DNA of 12,141 bases from Clostridiaceae bacterium (GCA_016292575.1 JAEDIH010000049.1:1-12141); one strand, 5' to 3'; positions 6,172 to 12,141 are shown, numbered from the stretch's first letter. Notes: generated by a model not told the origin, from the letters alone. Translations and numbers: made by a program.

Positions 6172-6654
6172 TTAAGCCCTTTCAGAGGGCTTTTCTTTTT
6201 TTGAAAAGATGATGAACTTGCTGAGCACATAGTTGATGACAACAACAATAACGCCGATTATGAGCTTTGCGGTAATCTTTCCGGAAAGCTTCACAAGGAT
6301 AAAATCAAACACCTTTTCGTCAAAATGCAGCAGCTCAACAAAAATCCACAGCCCCGCCTGTTCAACAAAATACGACGCTATCCTTGCCCCAAGGAACGAC
6401 GGAATCTCTTTTTTAATCACGTCAAGCTTCCAGCTTTTGCTTTCAAAAACAAAAAGCTTGTTTGTAACATATGCAAAAGCAACTGCGGCTATCCATGCTA
6501 TTGTATTCGTGAAAAGATAATACTTCCCTTTAAAAAGGACGTCAAACCCTTTGAAAACAAGGAGGTTGACGAGCGTTGTCAGTACGCCGAAAATGACGTA
6601 GGTCACGGTCTCCCTGTTGACTAACTTTTTGAAAAGTGCTTTGATTTTATCCAT
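6172..6654 (-). CDS. GtrA-like membrane protein
   Basis: A 160-residue integral membrane protein of GtrA-family length, with about four predicted membrane spans: ~13-35, ~45-65, ~90-110 and ~125-150. It has the typical VTYVIFGVLTTLVNLLVF first helix and the AYVTNKLFVFES junction seen in GtrA proteins. GtrA-like proteins are thought to move polyprenyl-linked sugars across the membrane or assist cell-wall glycosylation; the substrate here is unknown. I chose ATG 6654 because AAGGG lies 9 nt upstream, overlapping the stop region of the PAP2 gene. An in-frame TTG at 6663 would leave no spacing. It is the last gene of the minus-strand operon and directly follows a PAP2 phosphatase, which fits a shared role in polyprenyl-phosphate lipid handling. 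Confidence 0.87.
   Translation of the reverse strand: MDKIKALFKKLVNRETVTYVIFGVLTTLVNLLVFKGFDVLFKGKYYLFTNTIAWIAAVAFAYVTNKLFVFESKSWKLDVIKKEIPSFLGARIASYFVEQAGLWIFVELLHFDEKVFDFILVKLSGKITAKLIIGVIVVVINYVLSKFIIFSKKEKPSERA
6174..6202 (+). terminator. Terminator of the HTH-desulfoferrodoxin gene, inside the 3' end of the GtrA gene
   Basis: AAGCCCT (6174-6180) and AGGGCTT (6186-6192) form a 7-bp stem with a 5-nt loop, followed by TTCTTTTTT on the plus strand. The hairpin lies within the last codons of the convergent GtrA-like gene. The two transcripts would therefore overlap by about 30 bp at their 3' ends. Confidence 0.8.
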
Positions 6655-6666
6655 TGCGCCCAACCC

Positions 6667-7302
6667 TTACGCGGCCTTTGCCGCTTTTCTTTTTTCTTTG
6701 TACTCGTTTATCTTCGTCTCAATCTTCGGCATAACAATCGGGTAAACCTTGTTCACAATCAGCACGGCAATAACTGCATATACAACGCCGAACAGTGCGC
6801 CGAAAAGAACGTCCGTGCAGTAATGAACCTCAACATAGATGCGTGTAAAGCCCATCACGGCCGCAAAAGCGGTAAGAGGTATTCCGAATTTTCTGTCGTA
6901 CCAGAGCAAGGCAACGGCTGCAGCAAAGGCTGACGAGGTGTGACCGGACGGGAATGAAAAGCTCTTGGGTCTTGAAACAAGCTCCGGAAACTTATATATC
7001 TCATGCCACCATGCGTACTGAGCCGGGTCAAGATTGAACGGACGCGGACGCGCAAAAATCGGCTTGAGAATGATATTGTTGCCGACTTCCATAACAAGCA
7101 GCGCGGCAATGATTGCAACGCCTGCCTTACGGTATTTTTTGGTACAGATGAGCGCAAGACCGATTAAAATGAAAATTATACCGTTTTCTCCGAGAGTGGT
7201 GATGAACACCATCAGCTTGTCAAGGAAGCCTCCGTGAACGGTCTGTACCCACCGAAAGACCGAAAGGTCAAAATTCAAAAATGAGTCGAACAATGCTTGC
7301 AT
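6667..7302 (-). CDS. PAP2-family membrane phosphatase
   Basis: A 211-residue membrane protein carrying all three PAP2 phosphatase motifs: K80-x6-R87-P88, PSGH at 118-121 (catalytic H121), and R154-x5-H160-x3-D164. About five to six membrane helices are visible, and the C-terminus is a charged EKRKAAKAA tail. Such enzymes dephosphorylate lipid phosphates, for example phosphatidic acid or undecaprenyl pyrophosphate (BcrC type); the exact substrate cannot be told. ATG 7302 has AAGGA 10 nt upstream. The in-frame TTG at 7350 would run through a strong hairpin and lacks a site. The GtrA-like gene follows after 12 bp, so the two are translationally close. Confidence 0.92.
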   Translation of the reverse strand: MQALFDSFLNFDLSVFRWVQTVHGGFLDKLMVFITTLGENGIIFILIGLALICTKKYRKAGVAIIAALLVMEVGNNIILKPIFARPRPFNLDPAQYAWWHEIYKFPELVSRPKSFSFPSGHTSSAFAAAVALLWYDRKFGIPLTAFAAVMGFTRIYVEVHYCTDVLFGALFGVVYAVIAVLIVNKVYPIVMPKIETKINEYKEKRKAAKAA

Positions 7303-7326
7303 GATATTTTCATCCTTTCTGTATGT

Positions 7327-7371
7327 AACCGCTGAGATTTGCGCCGACAAAGCACTCAGCGGTTCCTTTTT
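7327..7371 (+). terminator. Terminator-shaped hairpin facing plus, inside the minus-strand operon
   Basis: AACCGCTGAG (7327-7336) and CTCAGCGGTT (7355-7364) form a perfect 10-bp stem with an 18-nt loop that can pair further (TTTG/CAAA). On the plus strand it is followed by CCTTTTTTT. Both neighbouring genes are on the minus strand, where the hairpin lacks a downstream T-tract and sits just before the PAP2 ribosome site. It may stop antisense transcription, or act as an intercistronic structure in the minus transcript. Confidence 0.65.
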
Positions 7372-7391
7372 TTGCCTATAAAGCGGCGTTC

Positions 7392-8048
7392 TTACAACTC
7401 AAAAAGCTTTTTGAGCTCCTTTGCGGAACGACCGACCGTCAGTGCCGTAACTTCGTCGCCCGGCATAAGGACGGTGCTGCCGCGCGGTATCATAAGGGCG
7501 CCGGAACGAATAACATATATAAGGACGCACTCGGAGGGAACGTCAAGCTCCATTACCTTTTTTCCGGACTTACTCCAGCTTTCAGGAATACGGTATTCGC
7601 TTATGAGCGCATTGCTGTTGCTGATATCCGCTATGAACTTGACGTTTGATCCGTCAATTTCATGCTCAATAAGCCCTGTGATAATCTGCGTTGTGTCAAG
7701 AACAATGTCCACTCCGAGCCGCTTCATCAGGGCAATATTCTTATGGTTGTTGCTCTTTGAAATTGTACGCTTGACGGCGAACTGCTTTTTTGCAATCTCG
7801 CAGGCGATAAGGTTGTCCTCATCGCGATCGGTAACGGCAATAAAAGCGTCGCTTTTTCCTACCTTTGCCTCGGCAAGACTTTCAATCCGCGTTCCGTCGG
7901 CGCAAAAGACCGTTACGTCAAGCGAGCTTGAAATTTTTTCACACCTTTTCTTGTCCGAGTCAATAATTTTTACGGTATGGTTTTCCTCAAGGAGACTTTT
8001 TGCAAGGAAATAGCCGAGCTGTCCTGCTCCGATTATGGTAACTTTCAT
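7392..8048 (-). CDS. trkA: TrkA-family potassium transport regulator (RCK), copy 1
   Basis: A 218-residue cytoplasmic RCK protein. The N-terminal nucleotide-binding fold has IIGAGQLG (G7-x-G9-x2-G12) and an acidic residue, D30, at the end of strand 2, which favours NAD(H)-type ligands. The C-terminal ~80 residues form the RCK-C/TrkA-C ligand-binding region (ELDVPSECVLIYVIRSGALMIPRG, ALTVG). Such proteins form rings that gate TrkH/KtrB potassium channels. It is shorter than the ~450-residue E. coli TrkA and resembles single-unit KtrA-type subunits. The start has a GGAGGAAG ribosome site 3 nt upstream. It follows the second RCK gene after 13 bp, suggesting a paired, possibly heteromeric, regulator. 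Confidence 0.92.
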   Translation of the reverse strand: MKVTIIGAGQLGYFLAKSLLEENHTVKIIDSDKKRCEKISSSLDVTVFCADGTRIESLAEAKVGKSDAFIAVTDRDEDNLIACEIAKKQFAVKRTISKSNNHKNIALMKRLGVDIVLDTTQIITGLIEHEIDGSNVKFIADISNSNALISEYRIPESWSKSGKKVMELDVPSECVLIYVIRSGALMIPRGSTVLMPGDEVTALTVGRSAKELKKLFEL

Positions 8049-8061
8049 CTTCTTCCTCCCC

Positions 8062-8682
8062 TTAAATCATCGCAAAGACCAGCATATCGCCGTCATCGAT
8101 TGGAGTCAGCTCATTTGAGCAGAGCATAAGCTCACCTGTGTTTTTCTTCTTCACGGCAAAGAGCATCTTGTTTTCAAGGACGGGAATTTCGTCAACAAGG
8201 CGACCCACCTCGCGCTTTTCGGCCTTGCGCATGACAAAATTGACGCTGTTTCCGCCAATGCTTATTGAGTCTATCTCGTCTGATTCCCGGGTTGCAAGGT
8301 TAAAGTAAATGTCGCTTTCAAGCCTTGTAGGGCATACGGTTTTAAGACCGAATTTGCGAAAGACCGCCTCGCGTGACGGATCAAGAACGCGAAGATAGAC
8401 CTCCTCAAGCCCGAATTCGACCTGCAATGTCTGCGCAACCATAACATTTACATTGTCCTTAGCCGTGACAACAAAGGCCATGTTTGCGTTGTCGCAGCCG
8501 GCATTTCTGAGAACATCAATGTCCGTTTCGTCTCCGCAGACCTCAAGACCGGAAAAATCTTCCGAAAGCAACGAAAATTTTGTTTCGTCGTTTTCAACAA
8601 CGGAAACATCATATCCCCTTTCATCAAGGGCGTTTGCAAGGCGGCTTCCGGTTTTTCCGCAGCCGATGATTATAATATTCAT
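8062..8682 (-). CDS. trkA: TrkA-family potassium transport regulator (RCK), copy 2
   Basis: A 206-residue cytoplasmic RCK protein. The N-terminal Rossmann motif IIGCGKTG (G7-x-G9-x2-G12) is followed by E30 at the end of strand 2. The C-terminal region (IGGNSVNFVMRKAEKREVGRLVDE, ending DDGDMLVFAMI) matches a TrkA-C domain. It is paralogous to its downstream neighbour but clearly diverged from it. Its ATG directly abuts the stop codon of the metallophosphoesterase gene (TGAATG), and its ribosome site GAGGTGAAGGA lies inside that gene's last codons, so translation is probably coupled. The membrane partner is likely the TrkH gene at the window's right end. Confidence 0.92.
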   Translation of the reverse strand: MNIIIIGCGKTGSRLANALDERGYDVSVVENDETKFSLLSEDFSGLEVCGDETDIDVLRNAGCDNANMAFVVTAKDNVNVMVAQTLQVEFGLEEVYLRVLDPSREAVFRKFGLKTVCPTRLESDIYFNLATRESDEIDSISIGGNSVNFVMRKAEKREVGRLVDEIPVLENKMLFAVKKKNTGELMLCSNELTPIDDGDMLVFAMI

Positions 8683-9162
8683 TCAATCCTTCACCTCGAA
8701 TACGTTTCTGAATTTTACGCAGACGCCGTCCTTTGAAAGAGTCAGAACAGCGTAATTCCCGTTAAAAAGAGCGCCGGGGTTGATTGCATAAATGCCGCTG
8801 TAGGAGTCAAAAAAAACGTCACTGCGGTGGGTATGACCGTAAAGCGCAACATTTGCGCGGACGCTTTCCGCTTTTTCAAGCAGCGAATGCAGACTGCGCT
8901 TGACGCCTACGGTATGACCGTGACACATGACGAGGGTGTTGCCCTCGACGTGCTTATATGCAAACTCCTCAAGCGTGCTGCAATAATCGTTGTTGCCCCT
9001 CACGCCGATAAAGCTCCTTTCGGGAAAGCGAAGCTTCATTTTTTCAAGGTCTGCCTCCCCGTCTCCGAGGAAGAAAACCAACGGGCAGTCCTTTTCTCGC
9101 TCAAGCGCATGAGAAAAGTTCACCGTACTTCCGTGACTGTCGGACACAACAAGCACGTTCAA
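8683..9162 (-). CDS. yfcE: YfcE/MJ0936-type metallophosphoesterase
   Basis: A 159-residue calcineurin-like phosphodiesterase with the full metal site: D8-x-H10, GDGEAD (D34), GNND (56-59, N57 or N58), H81-G-H83 and GHTH (109-112). The family INPGA motif follows. Relatives hydrolyse phosphodiesters with bound Mn or other divalent ions; the natural substrate is not known. The start is TTG at 9162, with GGTGGTG about 7 nt upstream. A nearby ATG at 9166 is out of frame, so the rare start codon is needed to keep SDSH near the N-terminus, as in the family. It is the first gene of the operon with the two trkA genes, PAP2 and GtrA. Confidence 0.93.
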   Translation of the reverse strand: MNVLVVSDSHGSTVNFSHALEREKDCPLVFFLGDGEADLEKMKLRFPERSFIGVRGNNDYCSTLEEFAYKHVEGNTLVMCHGHTVGVKRSLHSLLEKAESVRANVALYGHTHRSDVFFDSYSGIYAINPGALFNGNYAVLTLSKDGVCVKFRNVFEVKD

Positions 9163-9187
9163 GCATAATCACCACCGGTCAAGCATA
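9159..9187. repeat. Pair of TCAAGCATA direct repeats in the divergent control region
   Basis: TCAAGCATA occurs at 9159-9167 and 9179-9187, exactly 20 bp apart, about two helical turns. The first copy covers the yfcE start codon and the second covers the expected transcript start. This could be an operator for a dimeric regulator, or chance. Confidence 0.45.
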
Positions 9188-9201
9188 GATATCAACATGA
9201 A

Positions 9202-9230
9202 ATTATATCACACAACTGGAGGTTTTTCAA
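9202..9230 (-). promoter_or_regulatory. Promoter of the yfcE-trkA-trkA-PAP2-gtrA operon
   Basis: On the minus strand TTGAAA (9230-9225) and TATAAT (9207-9202) are 17 bp apart. The leader to the TTG start of yfcE is about 33 nt. The -35 overlaps the A of the divergent gene's start codon at 9230, so the two transcription units cannot be read independently at this point. Confidence 0.75.
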
Positions 9231-9475
9231 TGGATAACGAAACAAAAATGACCAATGAACAGATAAACGAGCTTTTCCGGAAAGCAAAGGAGAAGGAAAA
9301 AGAAAAGGGAGGCGTTCTGAATGTCAGCTCATTCATTGATGAAAACCTTTCCCCGGACGATGCGCAAAAGCTCAAAAATGCAATGAAAGACCCGAAACTT
9401 ATCAAGTCAATACTTTCCTCGCCGCAGGCTCAGAAATTCTTTGAAAAGTTTTCCGGCAAGGGTAACGAAAAATGA
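9230..9475 (+). CDS. Small charged protein of unknown function (first gene of three-gene cassette)
   Basis: An 81-residue hydrophilic, probably all-helical protein that I cannot name. It is rich in Lys and Glu, with an EKEKEK run near residues 20-26 and a C-terminal half, DPKLIKSILSSPQAQKFFEK, that looks like a short conserved helical motif. There is no signal peptide or membrane span. ATG 9230 is chosen because CTGGAGG lies just upstream; an in-frame ATG at 9197 would place the ribosome site inside the gene. Its stop overlaps the next start (ATGA), so translation is coupled. The opposite-strand promoter for yfcE overlaps its start. Confidence 0.8.
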   Translation: MDNETKMTNEQINELFRKAKEKEKEKGGVLNVSSFIDENLSPDDAQKLKNAMKDPKLIKSILSSPQAQKFFEKFSGKGNEK

Positions 9476-9828
9476 ACTTTGAAAACATAAATATGGAGGA
9501 TATTTCGCAAATTCTTTCCTCCCTGAGCGACGACGATGTTGAACAGCTCAAAAATGTTGCGCAGTCGTTCTTTCCCGGCGGCGGAAAGGAACAGCCGAAA
9601 GAAAAAAAACCGCCCGAAAAGGAGGGCGAAAAGCTTGACTTTGAAAGCATGAAAAAAATTATGAACATACTCAATCTTCTGAAAAGTGATGTTCACGACC
9701 CAAGGTGCGACCTGCTTTTTGCCCTCAGACCCATGCTCAAAGAAACGCGCCGCGACAAGGTAGATCAGGCGGCAAAGATGCTGCGCCTGCTTTCCGTTCT
9801 GCCTAAACTGCGTGAGCTTGATTTATGA
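9472..9828 (+). CDS. Small helical protein of unknown function (second gene of cassette)
   Basis: A 118-residue soluble protein, not recognised. It has an N-terminal helical part (DISQILSSLSDDDVEQLKN), a Gly/Pro/Lys/Glu-rich linker at ~35-55, and a C-terminal amphipathic block at 76-118 (DPRCDLLFALRPML, then KMLRLLSVLPKLREL). The block beginning DPR-DLL-AL-P feels familiar from unnamed clostridial proteins, but that is memory only. It starts within the previous gene's stop (ATGA at 9472-9475). The third gene can also start by an ATGA overlap. No ribosome site other than the coding end of gene one is clear. Confidence 0.8.
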   Translation: MNFENINMEDISQILSSLSDDDVEQLKNVAQSFFPGGGKEQPKEKKPPEKEGEKLDFESMKKIMNILNLLKSDVHDPRCDLLFALRPMLKETRRDKVDQAAKMLRLLSVLPKLRELDL

Positions 9829-9845
9829 TATTTCGAGGTGAGACT

Positions 9846-10253
9846 ATGCCACAGAGCTACTCAAAAGAGGACTTTGCAAAAATGCAGCAGCAGGCAATCA
9901 ACCGCGTACGCGAAATGCAGCGGCAGTCAAGAATGAACAGGCAGGAGGAATCAAAGCCTTTTCCGGACGCTCCCGCCGCAGCCGAAACACAGCAGAACAA
10001 GAAAGCTGAACCTGCGCAAAAAAGCCACCCGGAAACAAATGAGCAGCCCGCTCAGAAAAGAGAGGAGCCGCCGAAAAAGCCTGACACTCCCCCTCCGCCG
10101 ATAAAGCGTGTATACGCAAAAAGCAGACCGAATGTTTCGCCGTTTTTTGAAATGGACAGCGATGTGGCGCTGATTTTGCCCTTGCTGCTGCTTTTGCAGC
10201 GAGACGGAGCGGACGAAATGCTGATTCTTGCCTTGCTTTATATTATGTCGTAA
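9846..10253 (+). CDS. Small protein with disordered middle and leucine-rich C-terminal hairpin (third gene of cassette)
   Basis: A 135-residue protein of unknown function. Residues ~5-35 are a Gln/Arg-rich helix; ~36-85 are rich in Pro, Glu, Lys and Gln and look disordered. The last 29 residues form two short hydrophobic stretches, VALILPLLLLL (107-117) and MLILALLYIM (125-134), split by QRDGADE. Each is too short to cross a membrane alone, so a re-entrant or membrane-surface hairpin, or packing against partner helices, is possible. ATG 9846 follows GAGGTGAG; the in-frame ATG at 9825, overlapping the previous stop, is an alternative giving 142 residues. A terminator follows. Confidence 0.78.
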   Translation: MPQSYSKEDFAKMQQQAINRVREMQRQSRMNRQEESKPFPDAPAAAETQQNKKAEPAQKSHPETNEQPAQKREEPPKKPDTPPPPIKRVYAKSRPNVSPFFEMDSDVALILPLLLLLQRDGADEMLILALLYIMS

Positions 10254-10271
10254 AACATATATTTTCGGTGC

Positions 10272-10318
10272 AAAAAACCGCCTGCTTGCTTTTGACGGCA
10301 AGCGGCGGTAATATTTTT
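10272..10318. terminator. Bidirectional terminator between the cassette and the sugar symporter gene
   Basis: ACCGCC (10277-10282) plus GCTTGC (10284-10289) pair with GCAAGC (10298-10303) plus GGCGGT (10304-10309), a 12-bp stem with one bulged T and an 8-nt loop. It is followed by AATATTTTTT on plus and by TTTTTG on minus. It serves both convergent genes. Confidence 0.88.
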
Positions 10319-10335
10319 TGCATGAGTTTAAATCA

Positions 10336-11814
10336 TTATTCGGTAATTTCAATACCGCGCTGTGCTCTCATGACCTTGAGATCTTCTGTAATCTTCTTTT
10401 TCTTATCGCCGACTATATCATAGAAGAATAGCGGAATTGCGCAGAGAATGAGGCTGATGCCCGGGACTATAGAAACGAGGGCATACATTGCAAAGTTCTG
10501 CGATGCAGTCATTGACCTTGCAATCTCCAGCGCTGCGTTTGCGTCGCCGACATTGAGCTTCTGCGGATCAATATTGACAAGAATATACATTCCGATGATG
10601 ACAACGGTTGCAACGGCGTTGCCGAGCTTGTTGACAAACGACTGGCACGCAGAGCCGAGAGCGTTGTCTCTGTAGCCGGTCTTCCACTCCATGAAGTCGA
10701 TACAGTCGCAGACCATTGCGCCGGAAACAACGTTAATAACACCGAGAGGTATGCTTGAAATAATCATGAACGGAATGCAGAAAAACAGGTTCTTTGTGAA
10801 CCAGCCGACGATGAGAGTGACCACGCTTGCCGCAAAGCCTGCAAGGCAGGAGACAATCATAAGCGTTCTGTACTCATACTTTTTGAAAAGCTTCGGCATG
10901 AAGACCATTGCGCCGAACATTCCGACTGCGGCACAGATCTGGATAACAAGCTGAATGGAGGACATATTCTTGCTGAACTGTTCGGCCGTTGCGGTGGAAA
11001 GGTCGCCGCCGACATAGAAGCCGCCGTAACGCGCAACGTGCGCAGCCGCGGACTGAATCATATACCTGCCGAACGAGAGAATGCCCGAAAGGACAACAAG
11101 CATCAGAGGCTTGCAGTGGAATATTCTTGAAAGAGTGGACGGCTCACCGGGCGCACGCTTTGTTGCGTTCGGGTGCTTGACGCGTTCCTTGATATTGAAA
11201 GAGGCAAGGCAGAACAGAGGCATGCCTATGACGGACATTGAAATTGCCATTATTGCATACTTCTTTTCACTGCTTGAAATGAAGTAGCCGACGATAATAG
11301 GAAGCGCAACCGTAACCGCGGAACCGATTCCTCCAACGGTGCGTCCGTAGGAAATGATGGTTCCCCTTTCCGCCGGATTCGGCGTCATAACGTTAGGAAG
11401 GCTCCAGAACGGAACATCGCTCGAGGTGTAAACCATTCCCCAGAGTGTGTATACAACGGCAACATATATATACATGAGCGTTGACTGATCGCCGGCGGCA
11501 AAGCCGATGGGACGGGTGAACATAAGAATGGTGAGAACAGCAATGGGAATAGCCGTAATAACCGGATAATGCCTCATTCTTCCCCAGCGCGAGGTGTGGC
11601 GGTCAACAATCATGCCCATGAGCGGATCGTTGATTGCGTCCCAGACGCGCGCAAGGAGCATCAGCATAATGACGAACCATGCGTTGAGCGTGAGCACATT
11701 CATATAAAAGTCGGTTATGTAGCTTGACATACAGCTGTAAACCAGACCCTGACCGAGAGCCGCAACGGCATAGGTGACAGATTCTTTTTTTGGCACATAC
11801 TTTTTTTCTTCCAT
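10336..11814 (-). CDS. Sugar:cation symporter, GPH (MelB-like) family of the major facilitator superfamily
   Basis: A 492-residue integral membrane protein with about 12 membrane spans, the usual GPH length. The signature RVWDAINDPLMGMIVDR (56-72) contains D59 and D63, equivalent to the cation-site aspartates of MelB, and is followed by RWGRMRHY (76-83). The C-terminal DFMEWKTGYRDNALGSA block is also typical. GPH proteins import glycosides, pentosides or hexuronides with Na+ or H+; the sugar cannot be told, and no glycosidase gene lies nearby. ATG 11814 has a strong AAGGAG site 7 nt upstream. It sits 61 bp downstream of TrkH on the same strand. A weak CCGCG/CGCGG hairpin plus TTTT (11829-11850) in the gap might partly separate the two. 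Confidence 0.93.
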   Translation of the reverse strand: MEEKKYVPKKESVTYAVAALGQGLVYSCMSSYITDFYMNVLTLNAWFVIMLMLLARVWDAINDPLMGMIVDRHTSRWGRMRHYPVITAIPIAVLTILMFTRPIGFAAGDQSTLMYIYVAVVYTLWGMVYTSSDVPFWSLPNVMTPNPAERGTIISYGRTVGGIGSAVTVALPIIVGYFISSSEKKYAIMAISMSVIGMPLFCLASFNIKERVKHPNATKRAPGEPSTLSRIFHCKPLMLVVLSGILSFGRYMIQSAAAHVARYGGFYVGGDLSTATAEQFSKNMSSIQLVIQICAAVGMFGAMVFMPKLFKKYEYRTLMIVSCLAGFAASVVTLIVGWFTKNLFFCIPFMIISSIPLGVINVVSGAMVCDCIDFMEWKTGYRDNALGSACQSFVNKLGNAVATVVIIGMYILVNIDPQKLNVGDANAALEIARSMTASQNFAMYALVSIVPGISLILCAIPLFFYDIVGDKKKKITEDLKVMRAQRGIEITE

Positions 11815-11828
11815 AAATTATCTCCTTA

Positions 11829-11850
11829 AAAGCCGCGCATTTAACCGCGG
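11829..11850 (-). terminator. Weak possible terminator after trkH
   Basis: On the minus strand CCGCG (11850-11846) and CGCGG (11837-11833) form a 5-bp GC stem with an 8-nt loop, followed by CTTTT. The stem is short and the T-run merges into the symporter's ribosome site region, so termination would be partial at best. Confidence 0.3.
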
Positions 11851-11875
11851 ATTATTACCGAATTATTGCTTTTGT

Positions 11876-12141
11876 TTACCTTGAGAATCTTTTTCTCAGG
11901 GCAAAAAAGCCGTCTTTCCACATTGAAGGACTGAACAAAACTATCATCGGAAAATATTCAAGTCTTCCTGCAAGCATATCAAAGATCATTACAATTTTTG
12001 AAAGATATGAAAACGAGGAGTAATTCCCCGTTGGACCGACGAGCGAAAGACCGGGTCCGATATTATTCATTGTTGCGGCAACCGCTGTCAGAGAGGTTGT
12101 CATATCAAAGCCGTCAAAGCTTACGATAAACACCGAAACAA
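11876..12141 (-). CDS. trkH: TrkH/KtrB potassium channel subunit, C-terminal part (gene runs off the window)
   Basis: Only the last 88 codons are present; the reading frame is open to the window edge. The fragment contains the fourth pore-loop region, ATMNNIGPGLSLVGPTGNYS, whose NIGPG matches the TrkH/KtrB selectivity-filter segment. A final membrane helix (KIVMIFDMLAGRLEYFPMIVL) and the usual short basic end follow. TrkH forms the potassium-conducting pore gated by TrkA/KtrA RCK proteins. Two such RCK genes lie at 7392-8682 on the same strand, about 3.2 kb downstream, separated from it by a symporter gene and an opposite-strand cassette. No start could be assigned. Confidence 0.92.
   Translation of the reverse strand, partial: VSVFIVSFDGFDMTTSLTAVAATMNNIGPGLSLVGPTGNYSSFSYLSKIVMIFDMLAGRLEYFPMIVLFSPSMWKDGFFALRKRFSR

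Noticed and set aside
6193..6202. Reading the 6174-6202 hairpin as the GtrA gene's own terminator
   Set aside because: The T-run follows the stem only on the plus strand; on the minus strand the hairpin lies inside the coding end with no T-tract after it.
7303..7350. TTG-initiated 16-residue extension of the PAP2 protein
   Set aside because: The extension runs across a strong hairpin, has no ribosome site, and ATG 7302 has AAGGA at good spacing.
7339..8013. 224-residue plus-strand open frame opposite trkA
   Set aside because: It is fully antisense to a well-supported RCK gene and is Ser/Arg-rich with no motif; it is a shadow of codon bias.

Overview
The window looks like chromosomal DNA of a low-to-mid GC Gram-positive anaerobe, most likely a clostridium (class Clostridia, perhaps Oscillospirales-like). 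This rests on strong AGGAGG-type ribosome binding sites, consensus sigma-A-like promoters, U-tailed hairpin terminators, CCA-encoding tRNA genes, a lipoprotein combining lamin-tail and CotH-kinase domains, and a helix-turn-helix/desulfoferrodoxin fusion. No rRNA, CRISPR array or intact transposase gene is visible.

Left end (1-970): a gene-poor stretch with short inverted and direct repeats, possibly the debris of an insertion sequence. It also holds a minus-strand tRNA cluster, tRNA-Ala(GGC) then tRNA-Leu(CAG), fired by a perfect TTGACA-17-TATAAT promoter and closed by two tandem terminators. A 39-bp piece, the 5' end of tRNA-Leu plus its upstream flank, is repeated 188 bp away.

1016-5463: rlmA (23S rRNA guanine methyltransferase, minus) is divergent from ybaK (Cys-tRNA(Pro) deacylase, plus). 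A 976-residue lipoprotein follows ybaK closely: three lamin-tail domains, a chitobiase C-terminal-like domain and a CotH kinase domain. A strong terminator closes this unit.

5452-6202: a plus-strand gene with its own promoter and terminator encodes an XRE-type helix-turn-helix fused to a desulfoferrodoxin-like module. The rubredoxin-type iron site is intact, but two of the four histidines of the catalytic iron site appear to be lost.

6172-9230 (minus operon, in transcription order): a YfcE-type metallophosphoesterase, two tandem TrkA/RCK potassium-channel regulators, a PAP2 phosphatase and a GtrA-like membrane protein. The promoter overlaps the start of the divergent gene. A plus-oriented terminator-shaped hairpin inside this operon has no obvious client gene.

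9230-10318: a compact plus-strand cassette of three small unrecognised proteins (81, 118 and 135 aa), overlapping or nearly so, ending in a bidirectional terminator. 10336-12141 (minus): the 3' end of a TrkH/KtrB potassium channel gene followed by a GPH-family (MelB-like) sugar:cation symporter. TrkH is probably the membrane partner of the two TrkA proteins, but it is separated from them by the symporter and the three-gene cassette.

Most of the window is ordinary housekeeping. The parts most worth a second look are the degenerate helix-turn-helix/desulfoferrodoxin sensor candidate, the three-gene small-protein cassette, and the duplicated tRNA-Leu end.
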